DNA from: an uncultured Collinsella sp.
Lineage (GTDB): Bacteria > Actinomycetota > Coriobacteriia > Coriobacteriales > Coriobacteriaceae
Reading direction: 5' to 3'
Assembly: GCA_900541795.1 (NCBI GenBank)
Contig: UQLC01000026.1
Coordinates: 1 to 24,975 of the forward strand
Length of the DNA stretch: 24,975 nucleotides
In this document: positions 7,451 to 16,977 of the stretch, piece after piece
How the letters are laid out: every line of letters starts with the position of its first letter
How positions within the stretch are numbered: the stretch's first letter is position 1
The notes under the pieces: generated by a model
Database searches by the model: none
Seen by the model: the letters and a program-made list of their open reading frames with translations, nothing else
Told to the model about the DNA's origin: nothing
Program-made: the position numbers and the translations under genes

Positions 7451-7486
7451 ATGTGTTCGCAAATGGTCGAACGCTAAATCGTTTGA

Positions 7487-7879
7487 CTATTGGGCAAGCT
7501 TGAGCTTACACCATGCGATTTCATTATAGAGGTAGGCGCGGCGTGCATCATCCTCCGACAAATTACCCAGCTTCTCTTCAAAACCTTGAATATCAGCTTT
7601 AAGCTTGTCGGCATCGACGGTCGCCAAATCGCAAGCGCGCTCGGCGAGAACGGTCACGACATCGTCCGCAACCTGGGCATAGCCGCCGGCCACGGCAAAC
7701 GTGTGGTCGACAGTGCCCATGGCCTTATCGGAAACGCGAACGTAACCGCGGTCGATCGTGCAGATCTCGCTGGAGTGAGCAGGCAGAACGCCAAACTCGC
7801 CATCCGTGGACGGAATCGACACAAACGCAGCGTCGCCCTCATAGGCGCAGCTCACGGGGCACACGATGCGGATACGCAT
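7487..7879 (-). CDS. atpC: ATP synthase F1 subunit epsilon
   Basis: The central-stalk subunit that couples gamma to the c-ring and inhibits ATP hydrolysis. The 130-residue protein has the N-terminal beta-sandwich (VSIPSTDGEFGVLPAHSS, and VAGGYAQVADDVVTVLAE) and a C-terminal helical hairpin ending in EIAWCKLKLAQ. It is the last gene of the ATP synthase operon, starts 3 bases after the atpD stop, and is followed by a strong terminator. Length and order fit the family. Confidence 0.95.
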   Translation of the reverse strand: MRIRIVCPVSCAYEGDAAFVSIPSTDGEFGVLPAHSSEICTIDRGYVRVSDKAMGTVDHTFAVAGGYAQVADDVVTVLAERACDLATVDADKLKADIQGFEEKLGNLSEDDARRAYLYNEIAWCKLKLAQ

Positions 7880-7882
7880 AAC

Positions 7883-9336
<1,454 letters not shown>

Positions 9337-9337
<1 letters not shown>

Positions 9338-10245
9338 TACTGTTCCTCCAATGCTGAGGCTCCGCCGACGATCTCGTTAATCTCGGTCGTGATCGAAGCC
9401 TGGCGCACGCGACTATACGTGCGGGTAAGGGTCGAGATGATCGCGGTGGCGTTTTCCGTCGCGGAGTGCATGGCCTTGCGGCGTGCACCCTGCTCGGCAG
9501 CCGCCGAATCGATCAGGGCCTGGTAGATGACCGTCAGGATATAAGACGGCACAAGCTTGCCGAGAACATGCTCGGGAGAGGGCACGAACTCGAACGTGGA
9601 CGAGATGCGCTTAGGGGCGTCGGTCTCGTTCTTACGCGGACCGTGGGCCATAGCGATCATCTCGGGGTCGAGCGGCAACAGATGCTCGACGCGAAGCTCC
9701 TGATCCACGCGGTTCTTGGCGTGGTGGTAGACAAGCTCGACACGGTCAAGCTCACCGGCACGATACGCATCGCAGATATGAGAGGAGATCATGCGGGCCT
9801 GATTGAAATCGGGCTCAGAGGAGTTGCCCTCAAAGTGCATGACGACGTTTTCGCGGTCACGGAAATACGTGGCCGGTTTGCGCCCACACGCGATGATCTC
9901 GCACTCGATGCCGTCGTTCGCCCAAGAAGCGGCGAGCTTTTCGGCCGTGCGCTCCACCGTCGTATTGAAACCGCCGGCAAGGCCGCGGTCCGAGGCAATA
10001 ACGACAATCAGGCCATGCTTGACGCTCTCATGCTTCTGCAGCATGGGATCGGTGCCCGAACAGGAGGCGTCGCCGGCGACCGTCAACATGACGTCGGTCA
10101 GCGCCTCCTTATAGGGCTCGGCCTGCTTGGAGCGATCGAGAGCACGACGGATCTTGGCCGTAGAGACCATCTCCATCGTGCGCGTGATCTGCTTGGTCGT
10201 GGTAACCGAGGAGATTCGCTTCTTAATGTCGCGAAGGTTGGCCAT
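9337..10245 (-). CDS. atpG: ATP synthase F1 subunit gamma
   Basis: The rotor shaft of F1. The 302-residue protein has the conserved N-terminal coiled-coil RDIKKRISSVTTTKQITRTMEMVSTAKIRR region and the C-terminal helix with SATENATAI and TRTYSRVRQASITTEINEIVGGA. A central Rossmann-like part contains IVVIASDRGLAGGFN. It lies between atpA (5-base gap) and atpD (1-base overlap). Slightly longer than the E. coli protein (about 287), within the family range. Confidence 0.96.
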
Positions 10246-10250
10246 GGGGC

Positions 10251-11849
10251 TTAGTTCTCCTCTGATCCAGAAACATCCGAATGGTGCTTGGCCATGAACT
10301 GCTGCTTGAAGTCGCCGATGACGCGCAAGAGCTCAGCCTTGGTGTCATCATCGATCTTCTTGGCGCGAACCTTGTCGAGCAGCGAGCCAAAGCCATTGTC
10401 CATGTACTCGATGAGCTCGGCACGGAAAGGCAGCACGTCGGCAATCTCCAGGTCATCCAGGAAGCCCTCGTTGCCAGCGAACAGCGTAACGATCTGCTCG
10501 CCAACCTCAAACGGCTTGTAGCGCGGCTGCTTCAGGAGCTCGGTCATGCGGGCACCATGGGTCAGCTGCTTCTGAGTAGCCTCGTCGAGGTCGGAGCCAA
10601 ACTGCGTAAAGCCAGCGAGCTCCTGATAGGAAGCGAGGTCCAGACGGAGGTTGCCGGCGACCTGCTTCATGGCCTTGGTCTGCGCATCGCCACCGACGCG
10701 GGACACGGAGATACCCACGTCGACTGCCGGGCGCTGACCCTGGAAGAAGAGCTCGGACTGCAGGTAGATCTGACCATCGGTAATGGAAATGACGTTGGTC
10801 GGAATGTAGGCCGAGACGTCGCCGTCCTGGGTCTCGATGATCGGCAGTGCCGTCATGGAGCCGTAACCGTTCTTCTTGGACATCTTGACGGCACGCTCGA
10901 GCAGACGAGAGTGCAGGTAGAAGATGTCGCCAGGATAGGCCTCGCGTCCGGGCGGACGATGCAGCGTCAGCGACATCTGACGGTAGGCCACAGCCTGCTT
11001 GGACAGGTCATCGTAGATGACGAGCACGTGGCCGCCGGGGTTGGTCTCGCTGGCGGGCTTGCCGTCCTCGCCGTTGTACATAAAGAACTCGCCAATAGCG
11101 GCACCGGCCATAGGCGCGATGTACTGCATAGGGGCGGAATCGGCAGCGGTGGCCGAAACGATGATGGTGTAGTCGAGCGCACCGTGCTGAGCGAGGGTCT
11201 CGCGGATGTTGGCAACCGTGGAGGCCTTCTGGCCGATGGCGACATAGATGCAGACCATGCCCTTGCCGCGCTGGTTGAGGATAGCGTCGATGGCGATGGC
11301 GGTCTTACCGGTCTTACGGTCACCGATGATGAGCTCACGCTGACCGCGGCCAATAGGCACCATGGAGTCGATAGCGAGCAGACCGGTCTGAACCGGCTCG
11401 CACACCGGGGTACGATCGATGACGCCGGGAGCCTTGAACTCGATGGGGCGACGGTGCGTAGCGACGATGTCGCCCAGGCCGTCGATGGGCTGGCCGAGCG
11501 GATTGACGACGCGGCCGAGCATGGCACGGCTCACGGGGATATCCATAACGCGGCCAGTGGTGCGGCACTCGTCGCCTTCCTTGATGGAGTCGACGGCACC
11601 GAACAGAACGGCGCCGACCTCGTCACGGTCAAGGTTCTGGGCAAGGCCGAAGACGGTCTCACCGGTATCGGAGCTCTTGAACTCCAGAAGCTCGCCTGCC
11701 ATGGCGCTCTTGAGGCCGGAGACGCGCGCGATGCCGTCGCCTACCTCATCGACCGTTGAAACCTCATGCGTATCGACCGTCGCGGAGAGGCTCGTGAGCT
11801 GCTCCTGCAGTTTCTTGGCGATATCCTGGGCATTGAGGGTTTCGGACAT
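10251..11849 (-). CDS. atpA: ATP synthase F1 subunit alpha
   Basis: The non-catalytic nucleotide-binding subunit of the F1 hexamer. The 532-residue protein shows the Walker A motif GDRKTGKT at 176-183, the segment LHRPPGREAYPGDIFYLHSRLLERA and the arginine-finger region in SVSRVGGDAQTKAM. Length is usual, with a short acidic extension (DVSGSEEN) at the C-terminus. The ATG overlaps the atpH stop by one base. Confidence 0.98.
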   Translation of the reverse strand: MSETLNAQDIAKKLQEQLTSLSATVDTHEVSTVDEVGDGIARVSGLKSAMAGELLEFKSSDTGETVFGLAQNLDRDEVGAVLFGAVDSIKEGDECRTTGRVMDIPVSRAMLGRVVNPLGQPIDGLGDIVATHRRPIEFKAPGVIDRTPVCEPVQTGLLAIDSMVPIGRGQRELIIGDRKTGKTAIAIDAILNQRGKGMVCIYVAIGQKASTVANIRETLAQHGALDYTIIVSATAADSAPMQYIAPMAGAAIGEFFMYNGEDGKPASETNPGGHVLVIYDDLSKQAVAYRQMSLTLHRPPGREAYPGDIFYLHSRLLERAVKMSKKNGYGSMTALPIIETQDGDVSAYIPTNVISITDGQIYLQSELFFQGQRPAVDVGISVSRVGGDAQTKAMKQVAGNLRLDLASYQELAGFTQFGSDLDEATQKQLTHGARMTELLKQPRYKPFEVGEQIVTLFAGNEGFLDDLEIADVLPFRAELIEYMDNGFGSLLDKVRAKKIDDDTKAELLRVIGDFKQQFMAKHHSDVSGSEEN

Positions 11850-12325
11850 TAGGCTTCACCTCCGTACGAATTAGCAGAGTTTGCGAGGGTCTCCTGCGCG
11901 ATGCGCAGCTGCGTCTTGACGGAAATGTCACGACGCTCGCCGCGGGCCTCGAGCACCAGGCCGCCCACGATAGACGGGTCGACCTGCTCGATAAGGAATA
12001 CCTTGCGGCCGAAGTCCTGCTCGCATTTCTTAGTGATGGTTTGACGCAGCTCGTCGTCGAGCGGGATCGCCGTGGTGACGGTCACGCCCACTACATCCTC
12101 GTCTTCCTCGGCAACATACTTAAAGGCAGCTGCCACCTTGGGAAGAAGGTCGAGCTGGTCGCGCTTGGACATGGTGTCGAGCACGGCGATGATCTCGGGG
12201 CTGGCAGAAGCCAGGCGCTCGATCATCTCGAGGTCCTCAAACACATGGTCCTCGGCCTTAGCGGCTTCCAGAAGGGAGCGCGCGTAGGTCTCGAGCACCT
12301 TGTCCTGATAGCGGCTAGTCGGCAT
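11849..12325 (-). CDS. atpH: ATP synthase subunit delta
   Basis: The peripheral-stalk subunit linking F1 alpha to subunit b. The 158-residue protein keeps the N-terminal six-helix domain (YARSLLEAAKAEDHVFEDLEMIE) and the C-terminal signature DPSIVGGLVLEARGERRDISVKTQL. It is about 20 residues shorter than the typical 175-180, the loss falling in the middle. Its ATG lies inside the end of atpF (11-base overlap), so translation is coupled. Confidence 0.93.
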   Translation of the reverse strand: MPTSRYQDKVLETYARSLLEAAKAEDHVFEDLEMIERLASASPEIIAVLDTMSKRDQLDLLPKVAAAFKYVAEEDEDVVGVTVTTAIPLDDELRQTITKKCEQDFGRKVFLIEQVDPSIVGGLVLEARGERRDISVKTQLRIAQETLANSANSYGGEA

Positions 12326-12917
12326 TCAGGCTACCTGCTTCCTGGATGTAGCGCTCGATGAGCTTCTTCTGCTCGGCATCGTCCTCGAGTGCCTCGCCCA
12401 CGATCTTGGTGGCGACGGCAACGGACAGGTCGGCGATGGAGCTCGCGGCACCGGCGTAAATGGACTTGCGCTCGTCCTCGACGGTCGTATGGGCCTTGGC
12501 GATGATCTCCTCGGCCTCCTTGTGAGCAGCCTCGATGATACGGGCGCGCTCGGACTCGGCGTCCTTACGGGCCTCGAGAACGATGTCGGCAGCCTGACGA
12601 CGGGCGTCGGTGACGATCGAGTCGGACTCAGCGCGCTTGGCGATAGCCTCCTGCTTGGTCTTCTCGGCCTCGTCGAGGCTCTCCTCGATCTTCTTGCCGC
12701 GCTCCTCCATGGTTTTCATGATGCCCGGCAGGGCGACCTTTGCCAGCACGATCCAGATGATCAGGAAGGCGATAAGCGCCGGGATGAACTCCGCCATCTT
12801 AGGGATGAGGATGTCCGCACCGGCAGCGCCGTCCTCGGCGAACGCGGAAACCGGCATAAGCAGCGCGGCCGCGGACGCGGAGAGTGCGATCGCGCTCTTC
12901 TGGGATGAAAGATTCAT
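12315..12917 (-). CDS. atpF: ATP synthase Fo subunit b with N-terminal signal-like segment
   Basis: The membrane-anchored stator. The 200-residue protein has a transmembrane helix at about 43-64 (FIPALIAFLIIWIVLAKVALPG) followed by a long charged coiled coil to about residue 150 and a C-terminal delta-binding part. Unlike the 156-residue E. coli protein it begins with a cleavable-looking signal peptide: a hydrophobic stretch SASAAALLMPVSAFA then ED, with an A-F-A site at residues 25-27. If cleaved, the mature N-terminus would be outside, as expected for b. It starts 15 bases after atpE. Confidence 0.94.
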   Translation of the reverse strand: MNLSSQKSAIALSASAAALLMPVSAFAEDGAAGADILIPKMAEFIPALIAFLIIWIVLAKVALPGIMKTMEERGKKIEESLDEAEKTKQEAIAKRAESDSIVTDARRQAADIVLEARKDAESERARIIEAAHKEAEEIIAKAHTTVEDERKSIYAGAASSIADLSVAVATKIVGEALEDDAEQKKLIERYIQEAGSLNAD

Positions 12918-12932
12918 ACTTGACGCTCCGTG

Positions 12933-13127
12933 CTATTTAACGATCAGCGCGACAACGAAGCCGATCAGAGCCAGAGCCTCGCCGAAGGCGGAGCCCATGA
13001 TGAAGACGGTGAACACGCGGCCCTGGACCTCAGGCTGACGGGCCATAGCACCCGTAGCACCCAGAGCAGACAGGCCGATAGCAAGACCAGCGCCGATAAC
13101 ACCGAGACCGTAACCGATAACTCCCAC
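12933..13127 (-). CDS. atpE: ATP synthase Fo subunit c
   Basis: The rotor-ring proteolipid, two transmembrane helices joined by the ARQPE loop (R30-E33). The ion-binding carboxylate is E50 in GSAFGEALALIG. Helix 1 lacks the glutamine typical of sodium-binding rings, so proton coupling is more likely (inference). At 64 residues it is short; 70-85 is common. The GTG start is firm: AAAGGAGG stands 6 bases upstream and an in-frame TAA lies 10 codons upstream with no other start codon between. The 124-base gap after atpB contains a GCGTG/CACGC hairpin and an A-rich stretch just before the SD, fitting the high translation this subunit needs. Confidence 0.95.
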   Translation of the reverse strand: MGVIGYGLGVIGAGLAIGLSALGATGAMARQPEVQGRVFTVFIMGSAFGEALALIGFVVALIVK

Positions 13128-13251
13128 GATTCCTCCTTTGTCGTGCGTGTCTTATTTCACGCAGGATAACCTTTTTATAACTGCCGGGCTCCATGGGTAC
13201 GGGCACCGGCGGTTTAACGAATTGCCTTACCTTTAAGGCGCGAACGGAAGA

Positions 13252-14055
13252 TTACTCCTCCTCCGCGACCTCCTCTGCCTCGGAGACATACACGGCGGTA
13301 AGGACCGTGAAGACGTAAGCCTGGATGGCGCCGACCACAAGCTCGATCGCATAGATCAGGATGAGGATGGCAAGCCAGGCCAGCGAAGGCAGGGCGCCGA
13401 CGGCGTGGGCCGCGGAAACCTGCTGAAGCAGCGGCTGCATGAACATGCTCGCCATGATGGCGAACGAGCCCATGACCACGTGTCCTGCGAACATGTTGCA
13501 GAACAGACGGACGGCGAGCGTGATGAGGCGCAGGAAGGTCGAGAAAAGCTCGACGACCCACACGAGCACGTTCATCGGGAAGCTCACGCCCTGCGGGGCG
13601 AGGCTCTTGATGTAGCCGATCACGCCGTGAGCCTTGCATCCGTAGTAGATGAAGTACACGAAGGCGAAAATGGCGAGTGCGGCGGTGGAGCCGATTGCGC
13701 CGGTGCCGGGCTTCATTCCCGGGATCAGGCCGATCATGTTATTGATCAGGATGAACAGGAAAAGCGAGCACAGGAACGGGAAGTGCTTCTTCCAGTTCTC
13801 ACCCACGACACCCTTGCCGATATCGTTCTCGACGTACTCGATGATGTACTCGAAACCGTTGACGAAGAAGCCCTTGGGAACCAGGGTCTGCTTCTTCTTG
13901 AACACGGCCAGGACGATCAGGAGCACGATCGTGGAGACGATCAGCCAAAACGAGTACTGCGTGATACCGCAGCTCAGATCGCCCACGACAGGGGTGGAGC
14001 TGAACTCGCTGACCAGATGATTAATCTCATCAGGCAGCTTTTCAAAAATTTCCAC
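13252..14055 (-). CDS. atpB: ATP synthase Fo subunit a
   Basis: The stator channel subunit that passes protons to the c-ring. The 267-residue protein has five or six hydrophobic helices and the essential arginine R183 in LITLAVRLFCNMFAGH, with the second conserved block YAIELVVGAIQAYVFTVLTAVY near the C-terminus. It ends in an acidic tail (SEAEEVAEEE). The start is a GTG at 14055 preceded by AAAGGT. It starts 3 bases after the stop of the small membrane protein upstream. Confidence 0.96.
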   Translation of the reverse strand: MEIFEKLPDEINHLVSEFSSTPVVGDLSCGITQYSFWLIVSTIVLLIVLAVFKKKQTLVPKGFFVNGFEYIIEYVENDIGKGVVGENWKKHFPFLCSLFLFILINNMIGLIPGMKPGTGAIGSTAALAIFAFVYFIYYGCKAHGVIGYIKSLAPQGVSFPMNVLVWVVELFSTFLRLITLAVRLFCNMFAGHVVMGSFAIMASMFMQPLLQQVSAAHAVGALPSLAWLAILILIYAIELVVGAIQAYVFTVLTAVYVSEAEEVAEEE

Positions 14056-14058
14056 GAC

Positions 14059-14382
14059 TTACCTTTCGACCTCATGAGGATCTCGCAGCGCCTTGGCGAC
14101 GCGAACCGCGCAGGCGGCCATAAAGGCCACGAAGCCGATCGCCTCGCCCAGGAGGAACATGCGAAATGCCTCTCCGAACAACACAAACACAACCAAGGTA
14201 AAGACAAGCAACGCGATTGCCGAGACCGCGAGACTCACCATACCCTTGAGCATGTCCGCATTCTGCTTATCGTCAAGAACCGGCTTGAGCGTAAAGACAA
14301 AGGGAAGGAAGGCAATCGCGCCCGCGATGGCACCTGCAACGATAGCGAGCAGATCGGCTATCTGAAACACTGGCGTCCTCAC
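14059..14382 (-). CDS. Small membrane protein at the AtpI position
   Basis: A 107-residue hydrophobic protein, first gene of the ATP synthase operon. Three or four transmembrane segments are visible: residues about 9-32, 48-70 and 74-98, the last followed by the basic RVAKALRDPHEVER. It sits where atpI is found in many operons; AtpI assists c-ring assembly or magnesium handling, but sequence similarity to AtpI is weak by eye, so the function is inferred from position. GTG at 14382 has an SD only 2 bases away; GTG at 14370, with GAGG 6 bases upstream, is an equally good start and would shorten the protein by 4 residues. Confidence 0.75.
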   Translation of the reverse strand: MRTPVFQIADLLAIVAGAIAGAIAFLPFVFTLKPVLDDKQNADMLKGMVSLAVSAIALLVFTLVVFVLFGEAFRMFLLGEAIGFVAFMAACAVRVAKALRDPHEVER

Positions 14383-14432
14383 TTTCCTTTTTTATCGCCT
14401 CACAGGACAGTTCCCGCCAAACATTGGTGACT

Positions 14433-14460
14433 ATTGTACGAGCCAATCGCTAAAGTACAA
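14433..14460 (-). promoter_or_regulatory. Candidate promoter of the ATP synthase operon
   Basis: On the minus strand TTGTAC (14455-14460) and TACAAT (14433-14438) are 16 bases apart, about 50 bases before the first gene. The -10 matches five of six; the -35 only TTG. The two boxes together form a TTGTAC/GTACAA inverted repeat. The 14383-14651 stretch holds no gene; besides this promoter it contains the hairpin at 14575-14609. Confidence 0.5.
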
Positions 14461-14574
14461 CCGAAAAAGCATCGGTTAATACGCACCTGTTCGTTTTCTT
14501 AAGACCTTCTTTATGCCGCAGGTACGGTAATACGTTTTTTCGAACCCCTCAGCGCAAAACGTCCGTTAACAGGA

Positions 14575-14609
14575 GTGCGCGCGGTCGTCTTTTGTTCGAC
14601 CGCGCGCAC
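14575..14609 (-). terminator. Strong hairpin between upp and the atp promoter
   Basis: GTGCGCGCGGTCG (14575-14587) pairs perfectly with 14597-14609 across a 9-base loop. It lies 42 bases after the upp stop. There is no T run on the minus strand, so if it ends upp transcription it does so without a standard tail, or with help from a factor. Confidence 0.5.
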
Positions 14610-14651
14610 CATTTCTTCGTATTTTCGACGTTAGCCGGTATGGCCCAGAGA

Positions 14652-15299
14652 TTACAGCGTGCCGTAGATGCGGTCGCCGGCGTCGCCCAGGCCGGGAACG
14701 ATGTAGGCAGCTTCGTTGAGATGGTCGTCGATGGCGCAGGTATAGATATGCACATCGGGGTCCTTCTCAGTCAGCGACTTGAGGCCCTCGGGGGCCGCGA
14801 CGATGCACAGCATGCGGATGTCCTTGACACCGCGCTCGCGCAGGTAGCTGATGGCCATCTCGGCCGAACCGCCCGTGGCGAGCATGGGGTCGACGACCAG
14901 GCAGATGCGCTGGTCGATATCCTTGGGCATCTTGCAGTAATACTCATGCGGCTCGTGGGTGACCTCGTCGCGCTCCATACCGATGTGGCCCACGCGAGCG
15001 GAGGGTACCAAGTCGAGGATGCCATCGACCATGCCAAGGCCTGCACGCAGAATGGGAACGATGGCGAGCTTTTTGCCGGCGAGCTGCTTAAACGTTGCGG
15101 TGGTGATGGGGGTCTCGACTTCGACGTCTTCCATGGGCAGGTCGCGCATGGCCTCGTAGCCGTCAAAAAGTGCGAGTTCGCGCACGAGCTGGCGGAACTG
15201 GTTGGTGCCGGTGTTTTTGTCGCGCAGAATCGACAGCTTATGCTGGACGAGCGGGTGATCGACAAGGGTCACACGGGACGTATCGTAGGTGACGGTCAT
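14652..15299 (-). CDS. upp: Uracil phosphoribosyltransferase
   Basis: Makes UMP from uracil and PRPP in pyrimidine salvage. The 215-residue protein carries the PRPP-binding loop VVDPMLATGGSA, the conserved PILRAGLGMVDG, and the C-terminal GDAGDRIYGTL that contributes to uracil binding. I chose the ATG at 15299 (MTVTYDTSR), preceded by AAAGGGG 10 bases upstream, rather than an in-frame start 16 codons earlier. It lies upstream of the ATP synthase operon, as upp does in other Gram-positive bacteria, and downstream of glpK. Confidence 0.96.
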   Translation of the reverse strand: MTVTYDTSRVTLVDHPLVQHKLSILRDKNTGTNQFRQLVRELALFDGYEAMRDLPMEDVEVETPITTATFKQLAGKKLAIVPILRAGLGMVDGILDLVPSARVGHIGMERDEVTHEPHEYYCKMPKDIDQRICLVVDPMLATGGSAEMAISYLRERGVKDIRMLCIVAAPEGLKSLTEKDPDVHIYTCAIDDHLNEAAYIVPGLGDAGDRIYGTL

Positions 15300-15422
15300 G
15301 GGTTGATTGCCCCTTTCGTTGCGGCCGGAAGATGGCCTTGCTGACAAGGCGCATGGCGATGTTGTTGCCGCGCGCCGTGCATAAGTTTAGCGGTTTGTTG
15401 TATCGAGCAGCCCATCGCAGCC

Positions 15423-16964
15423 CTACTGTGCGGTACTGAGCGAGCGCTTGACTGCATCACGCCAGCCCGCAAGGTTTTGCTCGCGACGCTCGGCGGACAT
15501 ATGGGGAAGGAAGGTCCTAACGATCTGGGCATTTTGCTCCAGCTCTTCAAGGTCTTCCCAATAGCCGACGGCAAGACCCGCCAAGTACGCGGCACCGATT
15601 GCCGTGGTCTCCACCGTCTCGCATTGCAGCACGGGGATATCCAGCAGGTCGGCCTGGAATTGCATGATGAACTCGTTGCGTGAGGCGCCGCCATCGACGG
15701 ACAGGCGCTCAATCGAAAGTCCCACGTCCTGCTCCATGGCGCGCAGCACGTCATAACTCTGGTAGGCCATGGACTCGCAGGCCGCACGCACAATGGTCGC
15801 GCGACTCGAGGCACCGGTCAGGCCGCACACGATACCGCGGGCACGCGGGTCCCACCAGGGAGCGCCCAGGCCAGCGAAGGCGGGGACGAAGTAGCAGCCC
15901 TCGTTGTCGTTGATCGAAGCGGCGAGTTGCGCGGACTCGCTCACACTCGAGATGATGCCCATGTTGTTGCGCAGCCAGTTCATGGTTGAGCCGGCGGCAA
16001 AGATAGAACCCTCGAGCGCATAGCTGATCTTGCCGTCCGCGGCGATACCGATCGTGGAGACCAGACCGTTCTTGGATTCGACGACCTCGTCGCCGGTGTT
16101 CATGAGCATAAAGCAACCCGTGCCATAGGTGTTTTTGGTCTGGCCGGGATGGAAGCAGCAGTGGCCGAACAGCGACGCCTGCTGATCGCCCGCCACGCCC
16201 ATGATGGGCGGCATGTTGGTCATGATGTCGCTCGCGACGCGGCCGTAGTCGCCCGAGCTCCAACGAACCTCGGGCATCATGGAACGTGGAACGTCAAAGA
16301 GCGCCAGCAGGTCGTCGTCCCAATCGAGCGTATGGATATTAAAGAGCGCCGTGCGGCTGGCATTGGTGTAGTCGGTGGCAAAGACCTGACTGTCGGTGAG
16401 GTTGTAGATGAGCCAGGTATCGATGGTGCCGAACATGAGGTCGCCCGCCGCCGCGCTCTCACGCGCACCGTCGACGTTGTCGAGGATCCACTGCACCTTG
16501 GAAGCCGAGAAATACGGATCGAGCGTGAGTCCCGTGCGGGAGCGCACCAGCTCTTCTGCGCCCCGCTCGACCAGCTCGTCGATCAGAGGTGCGGTGCGAC
16601 GGCATTGCCACACGATGGCGTTATAGATGGGTTGGCCGCTTATGCGGTCCCACACCACCGTGGTCTCGCGCTGGTTGGAGATACCGATGGCGGCGATGCG
16701 GTCAGAATGGATGCCGCTCTTAAACTGGACCTCCATCATCACGCCAATCTGGCTGGCAAGCACCTCCATGGGGTCTTGCTCTATCCAACCGGGACGCGGG
16801 AAGCTGGTTTTGACGCTACGATGTGCCTGCGCGACGATGCAGCCGTACTCGTCGACGATGGTCGCAAGTACCGAGGTGGTGCCGCAGTCGAGCGCCATGA
16901 TGTAGGAACCGCCAAAGTTAAACGAGGCATCTTCCATGCCCAGGCTGCCCAGATTCAACGACAT
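15423..16964 (-). CDS. glpK: Glycerol kinase
   Basis: Phosphorylates glycerol to glycerol 3-phosphate, for catabolism and phospholipid supply. The 513-residue FGGY-family protein has the phosphate-binding loop ALDCGTTS (family usually DQGTTS), the glycerol-contacting NQRETT (R99, E100) and AIVWQCRR (W119), the catalytic Asp in GVAGDQQASLFGH, and ATP-binding blocks NTYGTGCF and SVDGGASRN. The N-terminus is about 13 residues longer than usual before YIMALD; the ATG at 16964 is nevertheless supported by AAAGGTG 6 bases upstream. It follows tsaC by 13 bases, so it is probably expressed from the tsaC promoter. No glycerol facilitator or glycerol-3-phosphate dehydrogenase is present beside it. Confidence 0.96.
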   Translation of the reverse strand: MSLNLGSLGMEDASFNFGGSYIMALDCGTTSVLATIVDEYGCIVAQAHRSVKTSFPRPGWIEQDPMEVLASQIGVMMEVQFKSGIHSDRIAAIGISNQRETTVVWDRISGQPIYNAIVWQCRRTAPLIDELVERGAEELVRSRTGLTLDPYFSASKVQWILDNVDGARESAAAGDLMFGTIDTWLIYNLTDSQVFATDYTNASRTALFNIHTLDWDDDLLALFDVPRSMMPEVRWSSGDYGRVASDIMTNMPPIMGVAGDQQASLFGHCCFHPGQTKNTYGTGCFMLMNTGDEVVESKNGLVSTIGIAADGKISYALEGSIFAAGSTMNWLRNNMGIISSVSESAQLAASINDNEGCYFVPAFAGLGAPWWDPRARGIVCGLTGASSRATIVRAACESMAYQSYDVLRAMEQDVGLSIERLSVDGGASRNEFIMQFQADLLDIPVLQCETVETTAIGAAYLAGLAVGYWEDLEELEQNAQIVRTFLPHMSAERREQNLAGWRDAVKRSLSTAQ

Positions 16965-16977
16965 CGCTTACACCTTT

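Noticed and set aside
10281..11759. A 492-codon plus-strand frame opposite atpA
   Set aside because: Antisense to atpA; no family features and no suitable ribosome binding site.
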